This document shows, piece after piece, positions 1-13,500 of a stretch of 64,000 nucleotides of DNA. Every line of letters starts with the position of its first letter. Within the stretch, counting starts at the first letter, position 1. The position numbers were made by a program, and so were the translations under genes. The stretch comes from Brachynemurus nebulosus. Lineage: Eukaryota > Arthropoda > Insecta > Neuroptera > Myrmeleontidae. The stretch covers positions 2,108,001-2,172,000 of the forward strand of contig JAPWDM010000001.1 of NCBI GenBank assembly GCA_035578155.1. Reading direction: 5' to 3'. The notes below the pieces were generated by a model. That model ran no database searches. It was not told the DNA's origin and worked only from the letters and a program-made list of their open reading frames with translations.

Positions 1-1348
1 GAAAATTTTGAAATTTTTATTTTTTATAAATTCATGTCATTTTGATGATATTCATGTCATCAAAAATGTCATTTTTTGAACTTTCGAAGATTCATAAATA
101 TATAATAAAAAAATAATTTTTTTTTTAAAATATTAAATCCATAGTAATTTAACATAATTAAATGGGGTATTTGACAGTATCAAAGATAACAGTATAAAAT
201 CAAGTTTTAATGAAAATTGATAATAAAAGACAGCAATTTATTATGTTAATTCATCCTGACTATCTTTATTTAATTTTAAAAAAATTAATATTTTTCAACT
301 ATAAATTACGTCAGCAGAAATGGGCTGTGACGTTGCTTTCTCTTATATTTCAACATTGTTGCCACTAGGGTCGCTACGTAAATTCCGGTTAGCAAACATG
401 ACTATGGAAATTAATTTGAATTTAATTAATTTTTTTTTTTTTAAATCAACAATTTTTTTTCCTAGTTATAAGAAAAATAAACAGTTTTTTTTCTTAGTTA
501 CATGGCACCTGTGGCTATCTAGAGAATGTGACGTAATTGAAGCTAATGAACGTTTTCGCGCAAATTTTGAGAACAAATATTAAATTAATTTTTTCTAACG
601 ATTTTCGGCACTATTATTAAAAATTAAAATTATATACATGTATAATACATAAATATGCGTATTTTAAAATAGTTTCCCAAAATTAATCAAATTCCCCATT
701 AAGAAAAAAATTGTATAAGACACTCGGTGTCCGATTATGCGGATATTTGACGTCATAGGCGAATTGGCAAAGTTTAAGGCGAAATCAATCATTTCGCCTT
801 AAACTTTGATTTTCTATTTCTTTATTATTTGTTAACGGATTTCAAAAATTTTTTCACCAGTTTATTAGTTTTGGTCTATACTTTAGAGTTAAATGTGACT
901 ACATACTACATTATCCACACTATGAGACGCCTTCTCTATTTCATTAAATGTTCGTTAATGTATCTATGGAAACAATCAAAATAAAATATAAATTGCTTTT
1001 TTTACTTACACGTTACTTACTACGCAACGTATATGAAATTAAAACTTAATAGATATATTATTCATAACACAATTGCAACCCTAATGAATAATGTTTAATA
1101 TGGTGATTTCATTGGTCGCAAGGTATTGAGTAATAATCATTCCTTTACACTTTCAAATAATGCCTAACTTTCTCAACAATTAACGGATATATAATGAGTG
1201 TGTTCTTCAATAGGAGTAGAAAAATATTATTTTTGTGAGATTTGTATATCACATTAACAAAATTATGTCAAGTAATCTAAATTTTTTATACAATATTCAA
1301 ATTTCATGCAGTCAAAAAGAAATAAGAATTGAAAAAAATCGTTCTCAC
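1..1348. other. Intron 6 of the CK1-gamma gene (part), AT-rich, no exon recognised
   Basis: This stretch lies downstream of the last kinase exon on the minus strand, directly after its GTGAGA donor, so it should be intron. I searched by eye for the conserved tail that follows GKTM in insect CK1-gamma (it begins STPVG in flies) and did not see it. The C-terminal exons are therefore probably beyond the window. Apart from a hairpin at 768-808 I see only AT-rich sequence and short shadow frames. Confidence 0.6.
768..808. repeat. Perfect 18-bp hairpin with 5-nt loop
   Basis: An 18-base arm (768-785) is followed by the loop CAATC and its exact reverse complement (791-808). The arm contains GGCGAAAT. 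Nearby bases (GACGTCATAGGCGAATTGGC) partly resemble 13095-13125 (GACGTAGATGGCGAATTGCG), so it may be the remnant of a dispersed repeat rather than a regulatory structure. Confidence 0.6.
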
Positions 1349-1519
1349 CATTGTTTTTCCTGTCCAGTCAAATTCTCCATCATCTACGTAGCCTTTCTTT
1401 TCGAAAAGATCTTGGAATAATCGCCGTAAATATTCGTAATCAGGCGTTTCAAAAAAATCTAATCTTCTCACGTAACGTAAATACGTAGCCATCTCTTCAG
1501 GTTGTCCTTCACATAATAC
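1349..1519 (-). CDS. gish: CK1-gamma exon 6: end of kinase C-lobe
   Basis: 57 codons, residues about 294-350, starting [20 protein letters not shown] and ending [10 protein letters not shown]. The acceptor is AAATAG just above 1519 and the donor GTGAGA just below 1349, both phase 0. The first codon continues the preceding exon (ATPIE|VLC), reproducing the family motif TPIEVLC. The [18 protein letters not shown] stretch is the conserved last part of the CK1 kinase fold. The frame stays open past the donor for about 15 codons, so an open-frame call would run on falsely to 1304. Confidence 0.93.
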
Positions 1520-4500
1520 CTATTTATAAAATCAAATTTAAGGTTTGGGTTTAATAAAGTATATGTACAGATAATACAATCATCAATACAAACGGTTGGT
1601 GTCTAAACGATACAGTGTACACGTTTGTATTGTTTGTGTGAATACGGAACTTGACTGTATTTAAAATTTGTGTCAAATGTTAAATAATTCTATGCATTAT
1701 CATTACATATGTCCAATTTTAATGATGAAACATAAAAAAATTTGATAACTATTTAGAAATTTTATTTTGAAAATCGCCATTTTCCAACAAACAAATTAGT
1801 GAAAACGCGCCATTTCTTGAATATGACGTAACATTTTGTAGCTAGATATGTCAATTTTGATAATTTTCAACGATGAGGTGAAATTGTGTTTTCTTTTATA
1901 TATAGTAATAATAATCGGCCAGAATTCTAATAAATACTTGCTTTTACTTTGACATTTTATGAATATAATCAAAGTTTTGAGGTTATAAAGATTGACATTG
2001 ACGTTTAGTTGCTTCAAACTGTGACGTCACTATAGTGAGATGTTTTTCCCGCCTTTTTCTCATTTAAAATTGTAGGGTTATTTTTTTTGATGATTTTTTA
2101 CAGAATCTGTCGAAAATAAAATAATCACTTAACTGATATGGACAAACAATGCTTTTAGAATATTTCTGTAACTTCAGTCAAGTACCCTATTATACAAACA
2201 TTTTTTTTTAAATTACCTCAATAGGAGTCGCTCGTTTCGTATCACCTATTTTTTGATATCTTTCTTTTAACGTATCTGCTTTAAGACCTTGCCATGGTAA
2301 TGAACCTCGCAAAAAATACATAAACATATGCCCTAACGCCTCCAAATCGTCTCTTCTTGACTGTTCTTTGCCCAAGTGTGTATTAATACTCATATATCGT
2401 GCAGTTCCTGTTAATGACTTATGTTCTCTATATGGAATATGCTTATTTGTCTCTAAATCAATATATTCTTTCGCTAAACCAAAATCTGCAAACAAATATT
2501 ATAGATGAAGAAACTAAATCTTTTAGTCACAATATTATAATAGATAATTTTCATTTGCAATTACGATTGATAATAAATAGAATATTAAATGGTAAAGCCA
2601 TTAGTGTTTGACCAGTTTTACAGGGAAAGTGAGGATTAAAAATTTGAAATTTACGTAAGTAAAATTAGTCGAAAATAGACAGAATTTAAAACATATGAGT
2701 CAGACTGTTACTAACTTAACGTTTAAACTAGACTAATAATAAGGATTTAAACGAGATTTTTCGTGTAGTAAAAAATTTGCCAAATGCGTGCCAGCACGCT
2801 GTAAGTTAGAGTTCCGTAACTAGAGTTATTCATAACTTTTTGGGATGAAATATAGGAAATTTATAGATATAAAAACAGATAAATATATGCGACAACGTTA
2901 TTTATTTATATACTTATGTATCCATTCACTGTATGTGTTACTATAGGAGTCAATTACTTGACAATTTGGTTGAATACAGCTGAATCTTTTTTATACGGCA
3001 TTTATTGTGCGACTTTTTTTATACTACTTTTTTATGCGGTTTTTTAAAAAATGCCCAATAAAGTGCATAATGTCAATAAAAAACAAAAGGACGTAAGAAA
3101 TTTAAACATTAATTTGCGATAATTTATCGATAAAACTACTTACTGATCGTTTTTAAACATAATCAGTACACTGCATAATAATTATTACATCATTAAGTTT
3201 TTTTACAGATTTATTTATCGCAATTTTTATAATAGTAGAAAAATGAAAGAAAATGTTTTCCTGTGTAAATTAATGCTTTATCTTGTTTAGAAAAGCAATT
3301 CCGTGAAAAGTGGAAATCGTGAGGTTTTGATCTTGAGCGTTTTGAATTATGTATTTTATACATTTTACATGAAACATTTTTTATGCGATTCACTACATAA
3401 AAAGTTTTTTTTTTGCTATCTGGTCCGAACTGTATTATTTTATAGCTATTTATAAAGTTTTTGAATATATTTTCGTGTTTTATTTATGCGGTCCTTATTC
3501 ATCGCATAAAAAAAGGTTCAGCTCTACTTAAAATTATCACTAAAGTTAAGCAAAACAATTTTATTAAGTGCTGCTATTCGTGATTTTTTCAGATTTTTTG
3601 AATTCAGGGTTAAAATGTTAGAGGTGGGGATATATTGCATATCACTTTGAAGTTCCATATTTCATAAAAGACGCTTGTAAATGAAAAAAGGTAAAAGAAA
3701 TCGCATTTTAAGTTCCCCACACAGAGGTATAATATACGAAAAAATTTCGTCCCCAACTTTCAGTACGGAAAGACTAAAAATAGACAAAAAAATTTTTGTA
3801 GCTTATTAGTAAATATTTCAACCTATAGCATGTATCTTTAGCTTTAAAAAAATCTGTGACACTTTTTTTAAAGCTACTGAAATCAATTTATCACCAAAAT
3901 TTGTTACCATAGTTTACTTGACTACGATCCATTTTGCAATGAGCCATAAGACCTGGTCCCAGATTTTGATGAAATCAAATACACATTACCACTGAAACTT
4001 TTTTGTACCAAAGTATTTTGAAGATGATCTCATTTTGCAAATATTAGTAATTTTTTACTTTATTTAGACTGAGTTCCAAATACATAAATAAGTATTTATT
4101 TATTTATTTTTTTTTTTGAAAATGTCCTTTATCAACGTTGGATGTTTACTATTTGATTACTATCTGAATATTCATTTCAGAATATTTCAAAATATTCGGA
4201 ACAGTTTCAATTCATACATAACAATTCTAAACAAAAGATTATCATCCATGCATCCACTTTTACAACAATATCTGTTGAACGAAAATATTCTATCTCTATT
4301 ATCTTATTTTTCTAAATAAATGTTTCCTTGGACTATATTAGGGTGAATAAACACATTTCCATGACCTAATTTTACTTCACGTTTGAATAAAGAGTACTTA
4401 AGTTTGAATGGTATATCTAGTGGCTTCCTTGTTATTGAACTGCTGGACTATGTACTACTACTACTTAATAAAATTGAAATTAACAAAAAAAAGTATCTTA

Positions 4501-7500
4501 TTAAAGAAACGAACTATTTAATTTATAAAAACTTTATAACAATAATATTATACACCATTTTAGCATCTTAAATTTTTTTAATGTGTCTCCAAAAGTACTT
4601 TTAGAAAAATTGAAAAACGGGGGTAATATTACTTTAATGTAAAAATTTACAATAAGAAAGGGGAAAAGATTGACCAAGTGCGTATCTACCGCGTCGGTCA
4701 AATACGGCTTCATAGTTGGAGATTTTTGTAATTTCCCAGGATAAAAATTAGAAAATGTATGTAGATATATTTTAAGTAAGCATAGTTATTTTTCAATTGA
4801 CACTTGTGACTAAATGGCTGAAATGATTTTTTTTTCAAGTGACTAATTTTATATTTTTCGGTATTATTTACAAGATTTGAAGAACTAAAAATTAAAAAAA
4901 TTATTCATCTTTAGAATTTAAAAAGTATTTGAAACTCAATAACTGAGTTCAAAAGAAAGAGCCATTTCTGAAGGAAAAGTAATTTCTGAAAGTATTACTA
5001 TTTGTCTGTAAGATGACGTTGTCACTGCCTATTTGCTCCAAGCCGAAACTATAGCCATCTATATCAAATGACTATTTGACAATTTATCAGGACATTTTAC
5101 TATTACTGTATGAGTTTTTCGAGAGTTGTCATTTTTATTACAGCCAAACCATTGATTTAATCGAAAAATTGTTCAAATAAGAGTTGTAGATATCGACGGG
5201 GGTAACCGATTGCTATAGTCAGGAGCTTTATAGCTCTTATGGTTTTCGAGCTATGGTACAAACTTAAATTAACAACATAAATGAGCAAAAACATTTTTTT
5301 ACCCAAGTTTAATTTTTTAATTTTTCTTTATCAGTTAGGCGGTAAAAATATGCATACCGTGTGAGTTTTTCGGGAGTTGCCATTTTTATTACAGCCAAAC
5401 CGTTTATTTAATCGAAAAATTGTTCAAATAAGAGTTGTAGATATCGACGGGGGCAACCGATTGCTACAGTCAGGATCTTTATAGTTCTTATGGTTTTCGA
5501 GGTATGATACAAACTTATAGTTTTTTAAATGAGACTATATGTTAATTTTTCGATCAAACTGTTCTAATGCATCAATTAAAAATATAAATGAAGAAAAAAA
5601 ATTTTTTTGCCCATGTTTATTTTTTGAATTTTTCTTTAATTTAGCAATTAGGCGGTAGAAATATGCATATGTATTTGAGGCTCTTTCAACCGACAGAGTT
5701 TTAACGGCTAAAATTTCTATTATATCCAAGAAAAGAACCTTTTCCAATATCATTCTCTATAATACAGCATTGAAAACTGAATGGCAGTAATTCAGATTTT
5801 GGAGTATAGATGTCGGGCTCTATTTCAAGTTTTTAACATTTTTGCATAAAAAATCAAATTATTTTAAAAAATTAGTACTTAAAGTAACTTAATTTAAAAA
5901 TAATTTGAAGTATTTCATTAATTTACTGAAAAATATATTTATTTTTTATTTATTTATTTTATTTTTGCCAATGACAGGTGGCAAGTGAAATAAATGACTC
6001 TAATGTACACATTCAATACAAATCAAGATGACATTGGCGTTTCTTAATAGTAGCAAAGTGAGGTTAATTGAGAACGAAAATATTATTAATAAATGTACTC
6101 AAATAGTGTAAAAATATTTGAAATTCGATAGTATTTTCTTTTTATTACAAACCAAATTAAAAAGGACAAGTTTTTTCACAAAAAACTTTTCATTTCCTTT
6201 AAAAATACTTGCTACAAAAATATGTTTAGACGCCTATGTATCTGTCAAACAGTGATATTTCAGAAAAATAAGTTTTTATTTTTCAATGAATTAAAACTGA
6301 AATTTTATTTCCTTATTGTAATTAGTTATCATTTTTATATGATAATTTAATCTATTTAATAATTTTAATTTCCGATGGAAAACGTAATAATCGTTTAATT
6401 TTTCGTTATTACATTGTCAAAAATGGCAAGCATATTGAGTCAATATCTTTTTAAATTACATAAAATCCTAATCGTTTGCAAGTACTTGAGTACGAAATTT
6501 AAAAGTGTCGTTTTTAAAACGTAATTACTCAAAAATATGAGATAAAACAATGAGAATTTGAGTGTTTCTGGTAGTTTTGAATCACAAACAAATTTTTGAA
6601 GAACTTTTAAACATACGTTTCCATTTAAAAAACTATAAGTTTGTATCATAACACGAAAACCATAAGAGCTATAAAGCTCCTGACTATAGCAATCAGTTGC
6701 CCCCGTCGATATCTACAACTCTTATTTGAACAATTTTTCGATTAAATCAACGGTTTGGCAGTAATCAAAATGGCAACTCCCGAAAAACTCACACGGTATA
6801 TACTTGAGACTACTTCAACTGATAGTGTTTTTCTTGGTTACATTTCCATTACATCCAAGAAAAGAACCTTTTCCAGTATCATTTCTATTTGGTTGTAATA
6901 GAAATGGCAACTCTCAAAAAAACTCACAGGGTATAAATGAATGGAAAATATATTAAAAAAAAAAACTGATATTGTTTAATAAAGGCCAAACATCTGCTCA
7001 TTTTATTTTAAAAATGTCTTAAAATGGAATAATTCTAAATTATTAACCAAAAAAAAGCACAAGATGTAATTTCTTTGAAAATTTCAAAATAAAGTGACGT
7101 TTGCTAGTAGAGTTACAAATATTTTCTTTTTTATAATTTTGTAGAATTTGGTAAATAGACATCGTAATAAGTACTCGCTTTGAAAAAATCAAACACAGTA
7201 TTTTAAAAAAAAAAACTTTTTTTTTTAAAGAAAATAGTAAAATTATGTATAAACACCATCCTGATAAACTGACATATTTGTCCAGCTTGAGCGCTGTAGT
7301 CGAACTTGGTATCCCCTCCAGACAAAAGCTCATAGCGAATATCATGATCTGTTCTTTTTTTAAACATCCTTTTCTATAAAAGTACCAAATAACATTTCAT
7401 AATACAATTTTTCAATTTCAAATATTATCGAGTGCTTGTGAAACACTACTACGTATGACAGACTTTTGTCTGCATTTTAAGCACACGTAGTATTCACTTA

Positions 7501-10500
7501 TCGTTCAGCTAAACTGAAACTTTAAGCACTCGACTTCCTTGGTTAACATAACCAAAAACCACATATGTAAATTAAAAATCACAAAGTGATTAAAAAATTA
7601 TCCGGATCGGCCGGGAATCGAACCCAGGATCTCCTGGTAACTAGCCAGGTGTGCTATCCGTTACACCACCGGTCCTTTGCTCGGTAGGCGTCCGATACAG
7701 ACAACATTCAACCACCTATGTGTATGTACTCTCTATAACGCGAGAAGCAGTTATAATTTTTCAATTTCAAATATTATCGAGTGCTTGTGAAACACTACTA
7801 CGTATGACAGACTTTTGTCTGCATTTTAAACACACGTAGTATTCATATGTTCACTTATCGTTCAGTTAAACTGAAACTTTAAGCACTCGACTTCCTTGGT
7901 TAACATAACCAAAAACCACATATGTAAATTAAAAATCACAAAGTGATTGAAAAAATTATCCGGATCGGCCGGGAATCGAACCCAGGATCTCCTGGTAACT
8001 AGCCAGGTGTGCTATCCGTTACACCACCGGTCCTTTGCTCGGTAGGCGTCCGATACAGACAACATTCAACCACCTATGTGTATGTACTCTCTATAACGCG
8101 AGAAGCAGTTATAATTTTTCAATTTCAAATATTATCGAGTGCTTGTGAAACACTACTACGTATGACAGACTTTTGTCTGCATTTTAAACACACGTAGTAT
8201 TCATATGTTCACTTATCGTTCAGTTAAACTGAAACTTTAAGCACTCGACTTTTTCAATCACTTTGTGATTTTTAATTTACATACGTGGTTTTTGGTTATG
8301 TTAACCAAGGAAGTTGAGTGCTTAAAGTTTCAGTTTAGCTGAACGATAAGTAAACATATGAATACTACGTGTGTTTAAAATGCAGACAAAAATTGTAACT
8401 GCTTCTCGCGTTATAGAGAGTACATACACATAGGTGGTTGAATGTTGTCTGTATCGGACGCCTACCGAGCAAAGGACCGGTGGTGTAACGGATAGCACAC
8501 CTGGCTAGTTACCAGGAGATCCTGGGTTCGATTCCCGGCCTATCCGGATAATTTTTTCAATCACTTTGTGATTTTTAATTTACATAATACAATTTGTTAA
8601 TTAAAATATTGAAATTCATTTATAAAAAATTAAATGAACTTTAATAAAATATTAATAATTAATAGCATTAATTTGCAAATTAAATATTAATGATTTTAAT
8701 AGATAACAATAAAAATTTAATGACAAATGACAGATATAATAGATATATTAATTTTTAACAACATGGATAATTAAAATCGATATTAATTTATAGTATAAAA
8801 AGCAAAATATTTTTTTTTTTAATTTTAAAATTTTCGTACTTTTTTTAGAAGTTTGTATGATTTTTATTATAATATAAAGTACGTTTTTAACATTTTCCGT
8901 TATTAACAAAAAATACATTCTGTTGATAAAATATGTATTATTCGAGAATATTTATAATAGATTTAAATTTTTAAATGCCCATCTTTAGCGTCAATTTTTG
9001 CCCCTCTATCCTTCGTCCTGCTATTACAAGACTGTACAAACAGTAGGCAGGTATTGACTTTTATCTTATTCGTGAATTCGCTTAAAAATTTAATCGATAG
9101 ATTGGCTATTTTGCCGATATTTTTTACGATATGATAAAATTATGAAATTTTCAAGTAAATTTTAAAAAATATGACTTTTTGAAAAAATGTCACATAACTC
9201 TTTCATGCACTTGGCCTTCAGTAGTGTATTAAAATTTTTTAAAAATAAAAGCCATTATATTCGTTCAAGATACTTTTTCGGAAAATCGCAAACCACAAAT
9301 TAATGATAAAAATACGTACCAATAATATGAATTATTTTATCACGTTTTGTTGTATTTCTTCCAATAAGGAAATTTTCTGGTTTTACATCTCTATATATAA
9401 GATGTCGACTATGTACATATTCAATCCGGTGCAACTAGAAAAAAAAAATTGAATATTTTTTAATTTCAGTTAATGTAAATTTTTATTCTAACATAATTAT
9501 GTTACTTTTAAAATATTTAACTGATTTTAATTTTTTATATATACTCACTAATTGGATAGCTATCATTAAAACAGTTTTAAGTGAAAAACGTCTGCCGCAA
9601 AGGTCAAATAAATCCTCAAGACTAGGTCCGAGAAGTTCCATGACAAGCGCATTGTATTTTCCACATGGTCCGAAGTAATAAACGTCAGGTATTCCTTCTG
9701 TTAAGATTAAGAAATTTTCGGGAAGCGGTAAAGAAATTGGCGGGGTACACGAGACAATGGAATTTAAAGGTATGGAAAAACATATGAGGATAATAAAATA
9801 GGAGAAAAGGAGGTTAAAATGTGGTGGCATTAATAACATGAATCAATCTTAAGCAAAAAGAATTTTTAAAAAATTTTCAGAAATTAAAAGTAACCGTTTA
9901 CGAAGAACTATATTTTCTGACCACTGACATCTTGAAATAACACGAAATGGAATTTTAATATTACGAGAAATTCTCGAAAGCTAGAGGTAAGATTTCACCA
10001 AAAGTGATAAGTACTATTACAGTCTTTTTTATGATATTAGATTTTTTGGTTTAAGTGAATCGTAACATCGAAGGCTTTTTGACCCAATCTTGTATCACAG
10101 AAACTGCAACTTCTCATGAATTCTAGACAATTAACATTTTATATAAACCAAGTAACTAACTATATTCTAATCTTAACATAAACTACTATTAATATCGTTT
10201 TGTTGATGAATTTTTAATTATTTCCCTAACATCGTGTCTACTGTATAGCAGTAATTCTCAAAGTGTGGGTCGCAACCCCCAAGGGAGCGCCAAAACTATT
10301 TGAGGGGTTCATTGACATTTTTAAGTGCACATGGGAGTTGCGGACCAAAAAGTTTGACAACCACTCCATCTTTTCTGTTACTTAAAAGTTGCTCTGACTG
10401 TTTTTGGTTTGTATCTCGGCTTAATTTGCTTTAAGCTGATTGATAAGCTAATAATGTTTTAATAAAAGAAATAAATAAAATAATTAAAATAATTACAAAT

Positions 10501-13500
10501 ATAACAAACAAACCTAATTCTGTTTACTGAAATTATATATTTAACTTCCCATTGAAAGTTATTGTAATGGGTCCGAATTTACGAATCGCTAATTTTGACA
10601 TATCTCCACGTTTCAAGGTCACTAGAATGCGAATCCATCGTTTTTAGCGAGATGTCTGTGTGTGCGTTCGTTAGTTCGTTCGTTCATGAATTTTTTTTCA
10701 TCTCGCATATCTCGAGAACAAATGATGGTATCAATTCCGGACTAATTTCATTAGATGCGTAATCAAAAAATGAAGACCGGATAAAGTTTTCAGCAAATTC
10801 GGATTAACGGTAACTAGCTTTTTGTGATAAAAAACGGAATTAACTTTATTAACATAACATAGATTATATGGATTTTTTTACCATGTCTTTATTATATGTA
10901 TAATGGCCTAAGAACCTTCTGTGATGTTAAAAACGCCAGTAAATTATTATAAAATTTAAAAAAAAATAATCTAAACGGAAAACGAAATAAGAAACTTTTT
11001 GAGAAATATTTTTTGTCTCGCGTATCTTGAGAACAAATTATGTTATCATTTGTTTGATAAGGGTGGAGCTCCCACCCTTAGGTACAGAAGGCGGAGCCCC
11101 CGGTGTGGTGCAATGGGCAAAGCCTCTATCGGGGGTCCAGAGGAGGAGTCCCCTGAATTAAAAAAAAGTTATTCATTTGCAATAGTCTTTAAGGGCATCC
11201 AATGGGAAATTGACAGTGTGGATAGTCCTGTCCCCCAAATTTTTAATACTTGTAATCTGGTTATATTCTATTGGTAAGATACTACAGATAATTGATGATA
11301 AAATCACTCACTGCAATACCTACTGACTGTTCAACAAGCTCTCTTGGTAAATTAAAAAAAAAAATTAATTCCTTGATACAAGGTTGCATTTTTACTAATA
11401 ATTCATAATTTTGTAAAAGTTATTGACTGTAAGTAGTCTATTCAAAATACAAAAAAATTTTTGAAGAGATTTACACGATAAACGAATAATTAATCGATAA
11501 AAATCACCCATGAGATAGCGTCAGAAAGCCACCGGTATCTACTGAGTTGTTTATCTCCAGGGCCGTGTTCGATTGGTGGTATAAAAAATGCTCGCGCATG
11601 TGCACTATTAAACCGCGCAAACACAAAATTCAAATTATTTGACGTCTACTACCATATTTGGAAACTTGTAGACGTTACATATTTAAATTTTTGGTAATAT
11701 GTTCGCGCGGTTTAGTAATGCACATGCGCAAATGTACTGGAATTTTTTAAAGTACAAATCGAACACGAGGCAGTTTAACGAAAATATCAATGAAAATATT
11801 GGGAAATGGAAATGAAGTATAATATTAGTTTAATATTTAGCGTGTGTTCCGAAATATAATCCAGCATACTGGCCAGTGTGAATGACGTCATAAATCGACG
11901 CCATGCTGGTGAATCGTTCCGAAATACACTGGCCAGCCTGGCTATGCGTTGTCGTAACTTTGACACTTATAGGCTGGTCGTCCATTGGAAGCGTAGTCGT
12001 GCGTAATTTAATTCAGACGAATACGCATGAAACGGACGAACGATCCAAACAGCTGTGAAGCAACACATTCTCGTCCATTGAGAGAGACGCTTTCAACGGA
12101 CGAGGATGTATTGCTTCACAGCTGCTTGGAACGTTCGTTCGTTTCATCCATATTCGTCCGCATTAAATTTCGTACGCCTACGCAACCAATGGACGACCAG
12201 CCTTAGTTGTGAATCATAGATATGATAGATGTAGATGCTCACCAGTACAATATGGCGTCGAAGTCATGACGTCATCAACACTGGCCAGTATACTGGATTA
12301 TATTTCGGAACAAGCCCAATGTCTATTGGCAGTAGTTTTTCCATTCGCCACCAGATGACAGTTAAAGAAATGGTAGCAATTTGAAACTGTCCGTTTTTAT
12401 TTGAAAGCAATAAATTATTATAAAGAAATAAGAATGGCATTCTAAAAAATATTCCAATTTGAATTTTACAAACAAAACAACACAAATTTTGTAAATTATC
12501 AAAACCTACTACAGTAGCCGTCCAAGTTAGTCACTTCCGAGATAGTCACACTTCGAGTGAAATAGACATACACATACGTCATCCACATACTATGTTTGCT
12601 CTTGTCTATACGCACATATGCGTCACATCAGTCACATGTAATACTTGCATTCTCACTACATACATACCCCGTGTACATGCCGTGTGGTACTTTGTGAGGT
12701 AGCTACCGTGTAATGTGTGTCGTGTGTGATACGTATGTACGTATATTAGTCTAGAGTGAAGACACTGGCCGCACAACGAGATCACACATTTTTTATAGTG
12801 GGCTCCAGTACACACTACGTCGTCAAAAGTATGGTGACACCTTGACCCAGGGGCATGTCCACACTTTTGACGCGGTACTGTACTTAATGTTGTGGTACAC
12901 TGCTCTGTCAAAAGTGTGGGGAGGGACCCCCCCCCCCAGGTCAAGGTGTCGCCATACTTTTGACGACGTAGTGTGTACTAGAACCCACTATAAAAAATTG
13001 GGAACGAGTTTGTGCGGACCAATGTCCTCACTATTCATACTAATTTAAATGATAATTATTTGTAATGTTGTCTTTTTCTAAAAATTCAAATATGTGACGT
13101 AATTATGACGTAGATGGCGAATTGCGCAAAAGAAAGCTTATTTTGGTTTCAAATGTAGTGTACCTTTCTCTGTCTGCTTTGACTTGAACATAATGTTTTA
13201 TAATAATATTGTTGAAAAAATTCCATTTTGTTATGTTAACTAAACATTTACCCCACCTCACGGACGTCTATGACTTCCAAGATAGTCACTAGAGGAACAT
13301 TTGTGTGACTATCTTGAACGGCTACTGTAAATGAATCTTTCTTACCTACTGACAGTAGGTCCTTTTTGACCACTAGTTCGTCTCTCTAAATTCTATGACT
13401 CTCATCATAAATATGATTTCTGTTTCTCCTGAAGAATGAAAGCATAATAAACTAAAGTAAGTTAACAAAATCTCTTTAAAACATTCTTTGTATTTGAACG

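Larger units (their letters stand above)
7405..8585. repeat. Amplified 358-bp unit carrying tRNA-like genes: two direct copies plus one inverted
   Basis: Two almost identical 358-bp units follow each other (about 7405-7755 and 7756-8112). A partial third unit (to about 8250) joins head-to-head to an inverted copy (about 8253-8585). Each full unit carries one tRNA-like gene plus the same flanks (GCTCGGTAGGCGTCCGATAC on one side, a TTTTTT run on the other). Near identity of the units points to recent duplication with one inversion. Unequal exchange of a tRNA locus or a tRNA-derived transposable unit are both possible. Confidence 0.8.
2486..9319 (-). other. Intron 4 of CK1-gamma (6.8 kb), repeat-filled
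   Basis: Phase 1 intron with donor GTACGT and acceptor TTTGCAG. It contains the inverted-repeat element at 2977-3524, the multi-copy inverted-repeat element at 5103-6933 and the tRNA-like amplicon at 7405-8585. In 3525-5102, 6934-7404 and 8586-9319 I see only AT-rich sequence with no supported feature. Confidence 0.8.

Noticed and set aside
1235..1420. Plus-strand frame opposite exon 6
   Set aside because: Antisense shadow of the kinase exon. The minus strand has the family motifs and splice sites.
7651..8197. Two identical 62-codon frames 358 bp apart
   Set aside because: They overlap the tRNA-like genes and are duplicated only because the unit is duplicated. No codon evidence.
12606..13048. 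Overlapping frames with THTCVHT-like repeats
   Set aside because: They lie inside a palindromic MITE and reflect its inverted repeats.
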